Assembly: GCA_900757615.1 (NCBI GenBank)
Contig: CAAEON010000054.1
Span: forward strand, 1-64,000
DNA length: 64,000 nucleotides
Direction: 5' to 3'
Source: an uncultured Collinsella sp.
GTDB taxonomy: Bacteria; Actinomycetota; Coriobacteriia; Coriobacteriales; Coriobacteriaceae
A program made the translations under genes and the position numbers. The notes beneath the pieces were generated by a model that saw only the letters and a program-made list of their open reading frames with translations, ran no database searches and was not told the DNA's origin. Within the stretch, counting starts at the first letter, position 1. Each line of letters begins with the position of its first letter. Shown piece after piece: positions 1 to 8,970 of the stretch.

Positions 1-3
1 CAT
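1..3 (-). CDS. possible start codon of the next operon gene (cut by window edge)
   Basis: The first three bases read as an ATG on the minus strand. A purine-rich stretch (GGTGGGG) sits about five bases upstream of it. It would start 28 bases after the stop of the ferredoxin-like hydrogenase subunit, so it may be another gene of the same operon, for example an accessory gene. Only the start codon is inside the window, so no product can be named. Confidence 0.3.
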
Positions 4-31
4 TCTTGCCCCACCGGCCCCTATTCCAGCT

Positions 32-373
32 CTATTCCAGCTTGGTTTCTACCGTGGGAGTCTTGTCCGCCGCGACTGGAGTGCGGGCGGTGTCCATAGT
101 CAGGCAGTGTTTGGGGCAGCTCTCGATGCACTCGCCGCATACCACGCAGGCATACGGGTCAATCGACCACGTTCCTCCCTTGCGATCGACCGCGAGCGCG
201 CCCGCCGGGCAGCGGCGCGCGCACATGCCGCAGAAAATGCACACGTCCATGTCGTTAACGATGTGCCCACGCAGGCGCTCGGGTGCCGCGAACTTCTCCT
301 GCGGATAGCACACCGTTACCGGCTGCTTGACCATAGAACCCAAGGCCGTCTTGGCAAATGTCAGCAAACTCAT
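32..373 (-). CDS. Ech-type hydrogenase ferredoxin-like subunit (NuoI/EchF-like)
   Basis: A 113-residue polyferredoxin subunit that would carry electrons between soluble ferredoxin and the hydrogenase small subunit. Two complete [4Fe-4S] motifs are visible: Cys45, 48, 51, 55 (CIFCGMCARRCP) and Cys76, 79, 82, 86 (CVVCGECIESCP). Length and spacing match EchF/NuoI-type subunits of membrane-bound group 4 hydrogenases. It is the last complete gene of the minus-strand operon, starting 8 bases after the large-subunit stop codon. Family assignment is firm; calling it EchF rather than HycB/HyfH-like rests on the operon's separate NuoC-like and NuoD-like genes. Confidence 0.9.
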   Translation of the reverse strand: MSLLTFAKTALGSMVKQPVTVCYPQEKFAAPERLRGHIVNDMDVCIFCGMCARRCPAGALAVDRKGGTWSIDPYACVVCGECIESCPKHCLTMDTARTPVAADKTPTVETKLE

Positions 374-380
374 GCCGTTC

Positions 381-1469
381 CTACCTTTCCGTGCAGCTAA
401 TGCAGGGGTCGATGGTCAGGATAATCATGGGCACGTTGGCAAGGAGCACGCCCTGCAGCGCATGTGTCAGACCCGCCAGGTTCTGCGACGTCGGCGTGCG
501 CACACGGAAACGGTCCAAGTTCTTGGTGCCGTTGCCGCGCACATAGTAATACGCCTCGCCGCGCGGCTGCTCAATCACAACCTCGCCGCGCGCGCCGTCG
601 GCCGGCGTGAGCTTGGTGCGCCCGCCGATACCGTCGTGCGGAATCTTGCCAACAAGCTCCTTAATGATGTCCATGGCCTGCGTAACCTCGGCACAACGCA
701 CCCGGCAGCGGGCATAGCAGTCGCCGTCGGTCGCCACGATGGGCTCAAACGCAGCCAGATCCGCATAGGCACCGTCGCCAAACATGCGCACGTCGCAGTC
801 CACGCCCGAGGCGCGCCCAAACGGGCCGACCATCGAAAGCTCCAACGCGTCCTTCTTGCTGATCACACCCACGCCATGCAGACGCTCGCCGCAGCTGTCG
901 TCGTCCAAAAACGTATGCACCAGGGCCTCGTAGTCGGGACGCATGGCATCGAGCGTCTGGACAATGCCGGCCAGCTCGGAGTCCTCAATATCGTGCTTAA
1001 GGCCGCCAATCTCGTTGATCGACAGAATCACGCGACCGCCGCACGTGCTCTCAAAGATCTTGAGAATCTGCTCGCGCAGCGTCCACGAACGATAGAACAG
1101 CGCCTCGAAGCCAAAGGCATCGGCGAGCAGACCCAGCCACAGCAGGTGCGAGTGGATGCGCGAAAGCTCGTGCAAAATGGTGCGGATATACTGCACGCGG
1201 CCGGGCACCTCGATGTCGAGCATGCGCTCGCAGGCGCTGGCATAGCCGCAGCTGTGACCAACGGCGCAGATGCCGCAGATGCGCTCGGCGATGTAGCCAA
1301 ACTGATGCATATCGCGCTTTTCGGTGAGCTTCTCGAGCCCGCGGTGCACAAAGCCGATCTGCGGAATTGCCTCGAGAACGCGGTCGTCCTCAATCACCAG
1401 GTCCAGATGAAGCGGCTCAGGCAGCACCGGGTGCTGCGGGCCAAACGGAATAACGGAGCGATGTGCCAT
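381..1469 (-). CDS. group 4 [NiFe]-hydrogenase large subunit (NuoD/EchE-like)
   Basis: Catalytic subunit of a membrane-bound [NiFe] hydrogenase, 362 residues. The N-terminal nickel-binding motif is RICGICAVGHS (Cys65 and Cys68) and the C-terminal one is DPCISCTER (Cys356 and Cys359). All four nickel ligands are therefore present, which separates it from complex I NuoD, where they are lost. The protein ends directly after the second motif, so there is no C-terminal peptide for a maturation protease to remove. This matches what is known for EchE and CooH and differs from HycE. The NuoC-like part is a separate gene immediately upstream, again as in Ech. Expected role: H2 evolution from reduced ferredoxin (or the reverse) coupled to ion transport. 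Confidence 0.93.
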   Translation of the reverse strand: MAHRSVIPFGPQHPVLPEPLHLDLVIEDDRVLEAIPQIGFVHRGLEKLTEKRDMHQFGYIAERICGICAVGHSCGYASACERMLDIEVPGRVQYIRTILHELSRIHSHLLWLGLLADAFGFEALFYRSWTLREQILKIFESTCGGRVILSINEIGGLKHDIEDSELAGIVQTLDAMRPDYEALVHTFLDDDSCGERLHGVGVISKKDALELSMVGPFGRASGVDCDVRMFGDGAYADLAAFEPIVATDGDCYARCRVRCAEVTQAMDIIKELVGKIPHDGIGGRTKLTPADGARGEVVIEQPRGEAYYYVRGNGTKNLDRFRVRTPTSQNLAGLTHALQGVLLANVPMIILTIDPCISCTER

Positions 1470-1474
1470 GGACC

Positions 1475-2191
1475 TTACGCCTCCTTTTTCTGCTTGTCGC
1501 GGGCGGCCTTGGCGGCAAGCGCCGCGCGGACCTTGGCCGCTTTCTCGGGATCCATGGCGGCGAGCTTTGCCTCCATCTCGGCAGCCTTGAGCGCGGCCTT
1601 GGCAGCGGCCTCATCGTGCTGAGCATCGGAGCCGGCAGCCGCAGCGGGCTGTGCAGCGGCGCCCGTGGCGTCGCCGGCGCCCGCAACGCCCTCCCCTGCA
1701 GCAGCCGCAGCCGCGGCGGCCTTCTCGGCAGCGGCCTTGCGCGCCTTGGCCTCGGCAGCCGCGCGGACCTTCATGGCCTTCTCGCGCGCGGCCTTCACCT
1801 CGGGCGTGATGACGCTCATAGGCTCGGCCGTTAAGACCTGGTAGAAAAAGCCCTTAAAGTCGATCTGCATGTCGGTAATGGCAAGACCAAACAGGTCGTG
1901 AGCCTCATTTTCAAACGGGAACACCGCGGGGTAATACGAGCTGATGGACGGAATCTCCTGGTACTGGTCGATGCCCTCAACCACCAGGTTCTCAATCGCA
2001 TAGCTGCCGTCCTGCGCAATATGTTCCTGAGCAGCGCGAACGTTGATAAACGCATAGACCAAGCGATACGAGCCGTCGTCGACGTTGCGCTCGGCGTGCA
2101 TTTGCACAAAGCGCGCGCCGACGCCCTTGAGCGCCCGGACATGCGACAGGAGCTCGTCGATCCCAACGGTGGTATAGATAGCCTTTTGCAT
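1475..2191 (-). CDS. hydrogenase NuoC/EchD-like subunit with Ala/Lys-rich tail
   Basis: A 238-residue homologue of the 30-kDa complex I subunit (NuoC/EchD), which joins the large subunit to the rest of the peripheral arm. The family fold occupies roughly residues 1-130, including YPAVFPFENEAHDLFGL, close to the NuoC signature. The last 100 residues are low-complexity Ala/Lys/Glu with an all-alanine run, probably helical or coiled, and are not part of the usual family. The start ATG overlaps the stop of the small-subunit gene by one base (TAATG), suggesting translational coupling. The tail's function is unknown. Confidence 0.87.
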   Translation of the reverse strand: MQKAIYTTVGIDELLSHVRALKGVGARFVQMHAERNVDDGSYRLVYAFINVRAAQEHIAQDGSYAIENLVVEGIDQYQEIPSISSYYPAVFPFENEAHDLFGLAITDMQIDFKGFFYQVLTAEPMSVITPEVKAAREKAMKVRAAAEAKARKAAAEKAAAAAAAAGEGVAGAGDATGAAAQPAAAAGSDAQHDEAAAKAALKAAEMEAKLAAMDPEKAAKVRAALAAKAARDKQKKEA

Positions 2192-2796
2192 TACTCGGCC
2201 TCCTTTGCAGCGACGGGCGCGGCGGACTTCCCGGCGGACACATCGGCCTCGCCACCGCCACCGGCACCGTCAGCCCCGGCCTCAGCCGCAGCCACAAACC
2301 CGTCCTCGCCCAGCTCAACGCCACCGTCCCAGGTAGCGGCACCGCCCACGGTAAGCGGATCGCCGCCGGCGCGCATCACGGCCTCCTTCTGGTCCAGGAT
2401 GCCGCATGCCTCAACGATGGCATCGATCACGGTCTCGGGTCGAATGGCGCACCCGGGCGCGTACACGTCCACGGGAATCGCGCGGTCCACGCCGCCGATC
2501 ACGTTATAGGCATCGCGGAACACGCCGCCCGAGCACGCGCAGATACCGCAGGCCACCACGCACTTGGGCTCGAGCATCTGGTTGTAAATCTGGCGCACGA
2601 CGGGCAGGTTCTGGGCGTTGACCGAGCCCGTCACCAAAAAGATATCCGCATGCTTGGGGTTGCCGGTGTTGACCACACCAAAACGCTCCGCATCAAACAG
2701 CGGCGTGAGCGAGGCCAGCACCTCGATATCGCATCCGTTGCAGCTCGAGCCGTCGTAATGAATAACCCACGGCGAGCGCGACATTTTATGATCCAT
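2191..2796 (-). CDS. [NiFe]-hydrogenase small subunit (NuoB/EchC-like)
   Basis: A 201-residue electron-transfer subunit carrying the proximal [4Fe-4S] cluster next to the NiFe site. Ligands visible are Cys19 and Cys22 (SSCNGCD), Cys83 (ACGICACSGG) and Cys116 (PGCAIRPE), the pattern of NuoB/EchC. The last 50 residues form an Ala/Glu/Gly-rich extension beyond the family's usual end. The start is set by GGAGG eight bases upstream. The upstream gene's stop (TAG) is part of this ribosome-binding site, so the genes are tightly packed. Confidence 0.92.
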   Translation of the reverse strand: MDHKMSRSPWVIHYDGSSCNGCDIEVLASLTPLFDAERFGVVNTGNPKHADIFLVTGSVNAQNLPVVRQIYNQMLEPKCVVACGICACSGGVFRDAYNVIGGVDRAIPVDVYAPGCAIRPETVIDAIVEACGILDQKEAVMRAGGDPLTVGGAATWDGGVELGEDGFVAAAEAGADGAGGGGEADVSAGKSAAPVAAKEAE

Positions 2797-2808
2797 GGAT
2801 GCCGCCTC

Positions 2809-5691
2809 CTAAATAAATACGTCGACGAGGATGGGCATAAGGTTGAGCAGGCCAAACACCAGCGCCACGCCCCATCCGAGCTTAAAGCAGCTGCGCCAGG
2901 TGCTGCGCGCGAAGGTGTTATCAATCAGCACCTCGACAAAATACGTCGCAGCCATCACGACCAGGGCGACGACCCAGCTCACGGGGTTGTCCCAAACAAA
3001 GAACATGCCCACCCACATCAAAAACAGCACGGTCTCGCACCAGTGCATAAGGGTCATCTTGGCCAGCGTGCTGCCGCTCATCTCGGTGGCGACGCCCTGG
3101 ACAATCTCCTGATGCGCGTGATGCGAGTACGAAAGATCGAACGGCGACTTGCGCAGCTTGATGGTAAGCACCGCGAGCAGCGCGAGGAAAATGGGCGCGC
3201 TGTACACGATGATGGGCGCCGACTGCCCGGTCACGGCGATGGAATCAAAGCTGTCGGTGGCAAGGTAGAGGCCCACGCTCATCAGCAGAACGGCGGGCTC
3301 GTAGCTCATAACCTGCAGCAGCTCGCGATCGGCACCAACCTGGGCAAACGGGCTTTGCGTCGAGGCGGACGCCAACACCACAAAGATCGCGGCGAGCGTC
3401 ACCATAAAAGCGCACAGCAGCGTGTTGGAGCCCGACACAAAGATGCCGCCGCCCACGACGGTAAAGATGAGCGCGCACGCCATGTAGGTATCATCCATGG
3501 TGTTTACGCTGGCAGGGGCCTTGCGCAGCAGCTTGGCAACGTCGTAGAAGGGCTGCAGCAAGCGCGGGCCCACGCGGCCCTGCATGCGAGCCGAAAGCTT
3601 ACGGTCAAGACCGTCGATCAGGCCGCCCACAAGCGGCGCCAGCAGGGCAAACACCACGGTGCCAATAAAAATACCCACGACACCCGAGCCTTCGAAATAC
3701 TTGCCGCGCAGCACCGAGGGCGCGCTCATGGCAAGCCGCTCGGGCCCAATCCACGCGCAACACAGCAGCGCGAACAGGATAATGCTGCAGCACACGACGC
3801 TACCCGCGGGGCCAATGCGCTTCTCGCCAAGGGCGTCCTCCGAGTACCAATTGCGCTTTTCGGCCTTCACCTCGCGTCCCATCGAGTCGCGAAAATGGCG
3901 GTAATTGTCGGTTCCCACACCCGAAAGATATACGTTTACGTGCGGTTTGTTGCTCACGCGGAACGACGTCAGCAGCACCACGGCGATAAACGCCACGATA
4001 ACCACCATCAGATACATGGCATCCTTGCCAATAACGTACGGCACGCGGCCAAATACCATGGCCAAGTAAGGCGACACCAGACCGCTCGAGATAACCGGGA
4101 ACGCCACGCAGCACAGAATCAGCAGCGCGGCGATGGTGTTGAGCGCCATCCATTCGGTCTTATGGACATTGACCTCAACGTTTTGAGCCGTGGGGTCGAC
4201 GCCCGAAAGCTTGGCAAGCCACTTGCCCCAGAAGAAGAACGTCGCGGCCGAGCCAAAGGCAAGCACCATGATCATAAGCACGTTGCCAGTCTGCGCAAAC
4301 GCCACCAGGGCGCCCCACTTGGACACGAGCATGCCAAACGGCGCCACAAACATGCCCATGATGCCCAGCATCATCAGACGCGTCAGGTGCGGCATGCGGC
4401 TGAACATACCGTCCATGTCCTCGACATTGCGGCTGCCGATATGATGCTCGGCCGTGCCCACGCACAGGAACAGCAGCGACTTGGCCACCGTGTGGAACAG
4501 GATCAGAAAGATAGCGGCCCATACGGCCTCGGGCGCGCCGACGCCCAGGCAAGCACTGATGAGGCCCAAGTTGGAAATGGTGGAGTACGCGAGCACGCGT
4601 TTGGCGTTGCTCTGCGAGATGGCCATGAGGGCAGCGAGCAAAAACGTGATGGCACCCACACTCGTGACCATAAAGCCGGTCACGGGATAGATGGCATAGA
4701 GCGGGCTCAGCTTGACCATCAGGAACACGCCGGCCTTGACCATGGTGGACGAGTGCAGCAGGGCGCTCGTGGGCGTGGGGGCAACCATGGCACCGAGCAG
4801 CCAGGTATGGAACGGCATCTGCGCGGCCTTGGTAAGGGCGGCGAGCGACAGCAGAACGACCGGCATCACCAGCAGCGCGGACTGCGCGGTTCCGGCGCCG
4901 GAAAGCTCGATCATGCCCGAGATGGTCAGCGGCATGCCGTTAAGGTGCAGGAACATAAGCCCCGCCAAAAACGCGATACCGCCCAGCATGTTAAGGATGA
5001 TCTGGTTAAAGGCGTTTTTGATGGCCTCGGGCGTGCGCGTGTAGCCAATCATGAGGAACGAACACACGGTGGTGATTTCCCAACCGCAGAACAGCCACTC
5101 CAGGTTATCGCTCGTCACGATGACGAACATGGCCGAGAGGAACAGGAACATGAGCGCCAGGAACTGCGGGCGACGGTCGGGCGCGGTCTGTCCGCGCAGC
5201 GCGGCCTCGTGCTCGTCGTGGGCCTGGAAGTCCTTCATATAGCCCAGGGCGTACACGCAGATAAGGCTGCCGACAATGCCGACGGCAAGCACCATGATCA
5301 CACTCATGTAATCCAGGTAGAGCGGCGTTGCCGTGACGGCTTCGGTCGCGGGCAGCGTCATAGCTGCAAAGGCGAGCGAGCCCACCAGCTGCACCACGCC
5401 GAGCACACCGGTAAGCGCGTTCCTATATTTGAACGCGTTGTACAGGATGACGGCGCACAGAATTACGTCGATGACGGAGCTGATGATCGAGAGCACATGC
5501 GAGGTGCCGGGGGCGACCTCAAAGCTCTGAGGACCCGTGCCAAAAAACATGACGGCGACTACAACTGTCACCGCCATAATAATGCCGGAGCCTACAAGCC
5601 CTACCGCATCGCGGGCGCGGTCACCGCGCGCGAGCAGCATGCCCAGCGCCGGTACCAGCGGAAACAGGGTAAGGAAATACAGTAGCGTCAT
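2809..5691 (-). CDS. fused hydrogenase membrane subunit: antiporter-like (EchA/NuoL) plus NuoH-like (EchB)
   Basis: A 960-residue integral membrane protein that joins two subunits normally encoded separately. Residues 1 to about 640 resemble the proton-pumping NuoL/HyfB/EchA family, with many hydrophobic helices and the conserved region around PFHTWLLGAMVAPTPTSALL. From about residue 670 to the end it resembles NuoH/HyfC/EchB, including SARMQGRVGPR and QSPFAQVGADRELLQVMSYE. The reading frame is uninterrupted. It is the first gene of the operon; GGGGAG lies upstream of the ATG. The fusion would fix a 1:1 ratio of pump and quinone-site-like subunits. Whether it pumps H+ or Na+ cannot be told by eye. 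Confidence 0.92.
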   Translation of the reverse strand: MTLLYFLTLFPLVPALGMLLARGDRARDAVGLVGSGIIMAVTVVVAVMFFGTGPQSFEVAPGTSHVLSIISSVIDVILCAVILYNAFKYRNALTGVLGVVQLVGSLAFAAMTLPATEAVTATPLYLDYMSVIMVLAVGIVGSLICVYALGYMKDFQAHDEHEAALRGQTAPDRRPQFLALMFLFLSAMFVIVTSDNLEWLFCGWEITTVCSFLMIGYTRTPEAIKNAFNQIILNMLGGIAFLAGLMFLHLNGMPLTISGMIELSGAGTAQSALLVMPVVLLSLAALTKAAQMPFHTWLLGAMVAPTPTSALLHSSTMVKAGVFLMVKLSPLYAIYPVTGFMVTSVGAITFLLAALMAISQSNAKRVLAYSTISNLGLISACLGVGAPEAVWAAIFLILFHTVAKSLLFLCVGTAEHHIGSRNVEDMDGMFSRMPHLTRLMMLGIMGMFVAPFGMLVSKWGALVAFAQTGNVLMIMVLAFGSAATFFFWGKWLAKLSGVDPTAQNVEVNVHKTEWMALNTIAALLILCCVAFPVISSGLVSPYLAMVFGRVPYVIGKDAMYLMVVIVAFIAVVLLTSFRVSNKPHVNVYLSGVGTDNYRHFRDSMGREVKAEKRNWYSEDALGEKRIGPAGSVVCCSIILFALLCCAWIGPERLAMSAPSVLRGKYFEGSGVVGIFIGTVVFALLAPLVGGLIDGLDRKLSARMQGRVGPRLLQPFYDVAKLLRKAPASVNTMDDTYMACALIFTVVGGGIFVSGSNTLLCAFMVTLAAIFVVLASASTQSPFAQVGADRELLQVMSYEPAVLLMSVGLYLATDSFDSIAVTGQSAPIIVYSAPIFLALLAVLTIKLRKSPFDLSYSHHAHQEIVQGVATEMSGSTLAKMTLMHWCETVLFLMWVGMFFVWDNPVSWVVALVVMAATYFVEVLIDNTFARSTWRSCFKLGWGVALVFGLLNLMPILVDVFI

Positions 5692-5872
5692 ACCATCACT
5701 CCCCCATGCAAAAACGCTGCAATTGTTTAACGTTATAGCTCAGTTGAGGAGTAGCGGCGGCGGGTTTTCGGTCAACTGGGGAGTTTTAGGCGTACGGGGT
5801 AAGGAGTCTGTCCGCTTTGGAGCAGAGGCGCGGCAAGAAAAATGCACCCCTGTGGGCGCACCATCCCGTTTG

Positions 5873-6268
5873 CTATTCCGTCTTTTTAACGCGCGGCTTG
5901 CGACCGCGCGGCTTATCGACCAGTGCGGACTCACCGCTCTCGCGGTACTGACGGCACCAAGCCTTGACCGAAGACTCGCTGGGAATCTTGTGCTTGATCA
6001 TGGCCTCGCGAACCGTTAAGCCGTTTTCCAGGCGGTCCTTGACCACGGCGAGCTTAACTTCGTACGAATAGGTGTGATGATGCGAACCGGCGTTGAGAAC
6101 GGCGTCGGCACCGCCCACGGCATATGCGCGGGCCCACTGACGAGCCGTGGCCTGGGGAATGCCAAGCTCCGCGGCGAGGGCGCGATGACCGACCCCCTCT
6201 TGGAGGATCTCGACGGCGCGCTGCCTAACCTCGGGCGCATGCGTGCGAGTCCTAGTTGCTTCCGACAT
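5873..6268 (-). CDS. orphan transposase-type helix-turn-helix protein
   Basis: A 131-residue protein with two successive HTH-like segments: RQRAVEILQEGVGHRALAAE near the N-terminus and VREAMIKHKIPSESSVKAWC in the second half, ending in a basic tail. It resembles the DNA-binding OrfA half of IS3/IS630-type transposases. No OrfB, DDE domain or terminal inverted repeats are seen nearby, so it is either a remnant or a domesticated DNA-binding protein. The ATG at 6268 is preferred over a GTG at 6277 because GAAG lies about eight bases upstream of the ATG. It is the nearest gene upstream of the hydrogenase operon, on the same strand. Confidence 0.7.
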   Translation of the reverse strand: MSEATRTRTHAPEVRQRAVEILQEGVGHRALAAELGIPQATARQWARAYAVGGADAVLNAGSHHHTYSYEVKLAVVKDRLENGLTVREAMIKHKIPSESSVKAWCRQYRESGESALVDKPRGRKPRVKKTE

Positions 6269-6600
6269 ACCTGCCACTTCTTAGCCTTAACCGTTAATCT
6301 GCTTTCTTACGTGCAAGTTAGATAGTAGCATTTTACTGTTTGCTCAAAGCAGTTAATTAAAATAGACGCGGCATTATCTGGGCATTTGGCACCAAATTAC
6401 AACATTTCTTTATCGATTATTTACGCTGGTAGCTGACTCGCAGCCAATCGTCATTCGCTTGTCAACAAAATTGGCATCTCTTTATGTCCTTTGGTATAGA
6501 GGGTATGGTTATTAACCCCTCCCCCAATAATTTTGAGTGATCCGCAAGGCAGTAGACGTCCTCACTCCTCATGATTACCTCGCATTGCCATCCACCGGAG
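6269..6600. other. intergenic region, A+T-rich core
   Basis: This stretch holds the presumed promoter of the HTH gene and the region beyond the terminator of the reductase gene. Bases 6330-6440 are clearly richer in A+T than the surroundings. A 60-codon frame at 6462-6644 overlaps the downstream terminator and looks non-coding. No other gene or RNA was seen. Confidence 0.4.
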
Positions 6601-6603
6601 CAA

Positions 6604-6642
6604 AACAAAAAGGGCGGGACCTGCTGCGCTTGCAGGCCCCGC
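6604..6642 (-). terminator. rho-independent terminator of the enoate reductase gene
   Basis: An 11-base stem (GCGGGACCTGC paired with GCAGGCCCCGC, one mismatch) is followed on the minus strand by CCCTTTTTGTTTTG. It lies 75 bases beyond the stop codon of the reductase gene. Confidence 0.85.
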
Positions 6643-6717
6643 ACCGGTTGACACCCGACGGGACACAGCCGGGCGAGACAGATCCGTGCTACCGCCCCGC
6701 CCGGCCGCGATGTTCAA

Positions 6718-8748
6718 CTACAGCTCGTTGGCCGCGTGATATGCCGTGCGAATGGCGCTCGCAATATCGGCGGTGCGCTCGCCCGAGCAATCGCCCACGC
6801 AGGTCACGGGCACCGTCACGCCGTCCAGGTCAAACGCGTTGGCCTTGGAGCCCACGGCCATCACCACGTAATCGCAGGCGATCTTCACCGGCTCCTCGGC
6901 GCCGTCCTCGGTGGTGCGAACGGCCTCCACGCCCTCGTCGGTAATGGCGGTCAGGCGGGTCTTCACGTGCTGCTCCACGTTGTGCTCGGCAAAGTCGCTC
7001 ATGATCAGCGGCAGAATGGTCTCGGACTCGCCCGCGGCAATCTTGTCGAGCATCTCGACGATCGCCACCTCACAGCCGTGCTGCAGCAGGTACTCGGCAG
7101 TCTCGGTACCCACCAGGCCACCGCCAATGACGGCGACGCGGCCCGTAAGCTCCGCCTTGCCGGCCAGCACGTCCCAGCTCGAGACGACCTTGTCCGAATC
7201 GGCGCCGGATACGGGAATGACCACGTCGTGCGCGCCCACAGCCACAATCGCGGCGTCGGCGGCGTTGAGGTCCTCGGCGGTAGCGGCATGGTTGAGCTCA
7301 ACCTTCACGCCCAGGCCGGGCAGAATCTTCTCGTAGTACTCGACCGAGCGCATGATCTCGTCCTTGCGCGGAGGCGCGGCCGCCAGCACAATCTGGCCGC
7401 CCAGATGGTCGCTCGCCTCATAGACGGTCACATCATAGCCGCGCTTGGCCGCCACGCGCGCGGCCTCCAGGCCGGCAATGCCGCCGCCCACCACGGCGAT
7501 CTTCTTGTCGCCCTCGCCCGGCTTGATGGCGATGGTCGCCTCGTCGCCGTTCTCGGCATTGAGCACGCACGAGATGTACTTGCGGTTTTGAATCGCATCG
7601 ACGCAGCCCTTGTTGCAGTTGAGGCACTCGCGGATGGGCTCACCCGTGGCGGCCTTCAGCGCAATGTCGGGGTCGCACATGAGCGAGCGGCCGTAGGCGA
7701 TGATGTCGGCCGCGCCATCCTCCAGGATCTTCTCGCCGGCCTCGACCGAAACCACGCGGCCGACGGTTGCCACCGGCACGGAGACCAGGGCCTTAACGCG
7801 CTCGGCCACAGGCAGCGTCCAGTTGTAGGGCATGGCGCCCATGGGCGGAATGGTGTCGCCCATGTTACCGGTGTGGTTGGCCTGTGCGACCTGGATCATG
7901 TCGATGCCCGCGCCCTCGAGCAGCTTGGCGAACTCGCAGGCCTCGTCGGGCTGCAGGCCACCCTTGCCGCGCGGCGTGCCGTCGGGGTTCTCCATGATCA
8001 CGGGGAGCTTGTACTCCACCATCAGCTGCGGCGCGGCTTCCTTAATGGAAGCGACGACCTCCAGCGCGTAGCGGACGCGGTTCTCGAACGAGCCACCGTA
8101 CTCGTCGGTGCGCTGGTTGAGGATGGCCGAACATAGCGAACCCACCAAGCGGTCGCCGTGGACCTCGATGGCGTCGATGCCAGCCTGCTGCGCGCGGGCG
8201 GCCGAGGCGGCGATAGCCTCCTTGATCTGGGTGAGCTGTTCCACGCTCGCCTCGTTCACAAAGTGCTGCATGTCGTGGTGCAGCTTGGCGTAGGCCTGCT
8301 TGCGAATCTCGTTGGACTCGGCCATCTTGGCGGCAAAGGTCTCCTCATCGCCGGCGGCCTTGGCCTCCTGCGCGGCCTTGGCGGCGGCCATGGAGCCCAT
8401 GACCATGCGGCCGACGCCGGGGACGTCGTACTCGGGGTGGAACAGCTGCAGCGCGACCTTGGCGCCGTGCTTGTGGACGGCGTCGGCCAGGGCCTTAAAC
8501 GTGGGGATCTGAGCGTCGGTCGCCAGCTTGGGCGTGGGGCTTGCGGTCATAACGGGAGCGACGTCGCCGATGACGATGTAGCTCACGCCGCCACGGGCCA
8601 GGCGCTCGTAAAAAGCCAGGCTGCGCTCGCCGATGGAACCGTCGCGCTCCTCGTAGCCGGTGGTTAGCGGCGGGAACATAATGCGGTTCTTGAGCTCAAG
8701 GGGGCCAACCGTAATGGGCTGGAGCAGCTTGGATGCAGGTGCGGTCAT
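6718..8748 (-). CDS. NADH:flavin oxidoreductase / 2,4-dienoyl-CoA reductase-type enoate reductase
   Basis: A 676-residue enzyme of the FadH/BaiCD class. An old-yellow-enzyme TIM barrel binding FMN occupies roughly residues 1-360 (KNRIMFPPLTTGY at the start, YGRSLMCDP at the end). It is followed by a [4Fe-4S] site (CLNCNKGCVD plus a later Cys, near residue 375) and then by FAD- and NAD(P)-binding Rossmann domains (VVGGGIAGLEAARVAA and VIGGGLVGTETAEYL). Such enzymes reduce activated C=C bonds in enoates, steroids, bile acids or plant compounds. The exact substrate cannot be read from sequence. The ATG at 8748 is chosen because GAGG sits seven bases upstream; the ATG at 8754 would be too close. 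It is a single-gene unit with its own terminator. Confidence 0.88.
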   Translation of the reverse strand: MTAPASKLLQPITVGPLELKNRIMFPPLTTGYEERDGSIGERSLAFYERLARGGVSYIVIGDVAPVMTASPTPKLATDAQIPTFKALADAVHKHGAKVALQLFHPEYDVPGVGRMVMGSMAAAKAAQEAKAAGDEETFAAKMAESNEIRKQAYAKLHHDMQHFVNEASVEQLTQIKEAIAASAARAQQAGIDAIEVHGDRLVGSLCSAILNQRTDEYGGSFENRVRYALEVVASIKEAAPQLMVEYKLPVIMENPDGTPRGKGGLQPDEACEFAKLLEGAGIDMIQVAQANHTGNMGDTIPPMGAMPYNWTLPVAERVKALVSVPVATVGRVVSVEAGEKILEDGAADIIAYGRSLMCDPDIALKAATGEPIRECLNCNKGCVDAIQNRKYISCVLNAENGDEATIAIKPGEGDKKIAVVGGGIAGLEAARVAAKRGYDVTVYEASDHLGGQIVLAAAPPRKDEIMRSVEYYEKILPGLGVKVELNHAATAEDLNAADAAIVAVGAHDVVIPVSGADSDKVVSSWDVLAGKAELTGRVAVIGGGLVGTETAEYLLQHGCEVAIVEMLDKIAAGESETILPLIMSDFAEHNVEQHVKTRLTAITDEGVEAVRTTEDGAEEPVKIACDYVVMAVGSKANAFDLDGVTVPVTCVGDCSGERTADIASAIRTAYHAANEL

Positions 8749-8886
8749 GGACATTCCTCTCTTGTAGGCGCGGCGGCGATGTTGCCGCGTAGTTGTCTAG
8801 AGGATATGGCATGGGAGCACAGTGGCGCAACGGAAATCGGCAGACAGCAGGTAGCGGCAGGTGGATGGGGCGGGGCGGCCCGTCGG

Positions 8887-8949
8887 TTTGTCTCGATCTG
8901 TAACAGTTAGGCCCACTTTTGGCCTCCACCTGTTACAGATCGAGACAAA
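8887..8949. repeat. TGTAACA palindrome, unit 1
   Basis: A perfect 20-base inverted repeat (TTTGTCTCGATCTGTAACAG and its complement) surrounds a 23-base centre that itself holds AGGCC...GGCCT. It is the first of four such units between the reductase gene and the AlbA_2 gene, and the most perfect copy of the family in the window. Confidence 0.9.
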
Positions 8950-8970
8950 CCAACCCGGCCCGCTAGAACA

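Noticed and set aside
2650..5685. Very long open frame (over 1000 codons) on the plus strand opposite the hydrogenase membrane gene
   Set aside because: It is His/Arg/Gln-rich with no family resemblance and mirrors the third-position GC bias of the real minus-strand gene.
5873..6268. Complete insertion sequence around the HTH gene
   Set aside because: No second transposase frame, terminal inverted repeats or target duplications could be found.
6462..6644. 60-codon frame on the minus strand
   Set aside because: It overlaps the reductase terminator, has no family similarity and no good ribosome-binding site.
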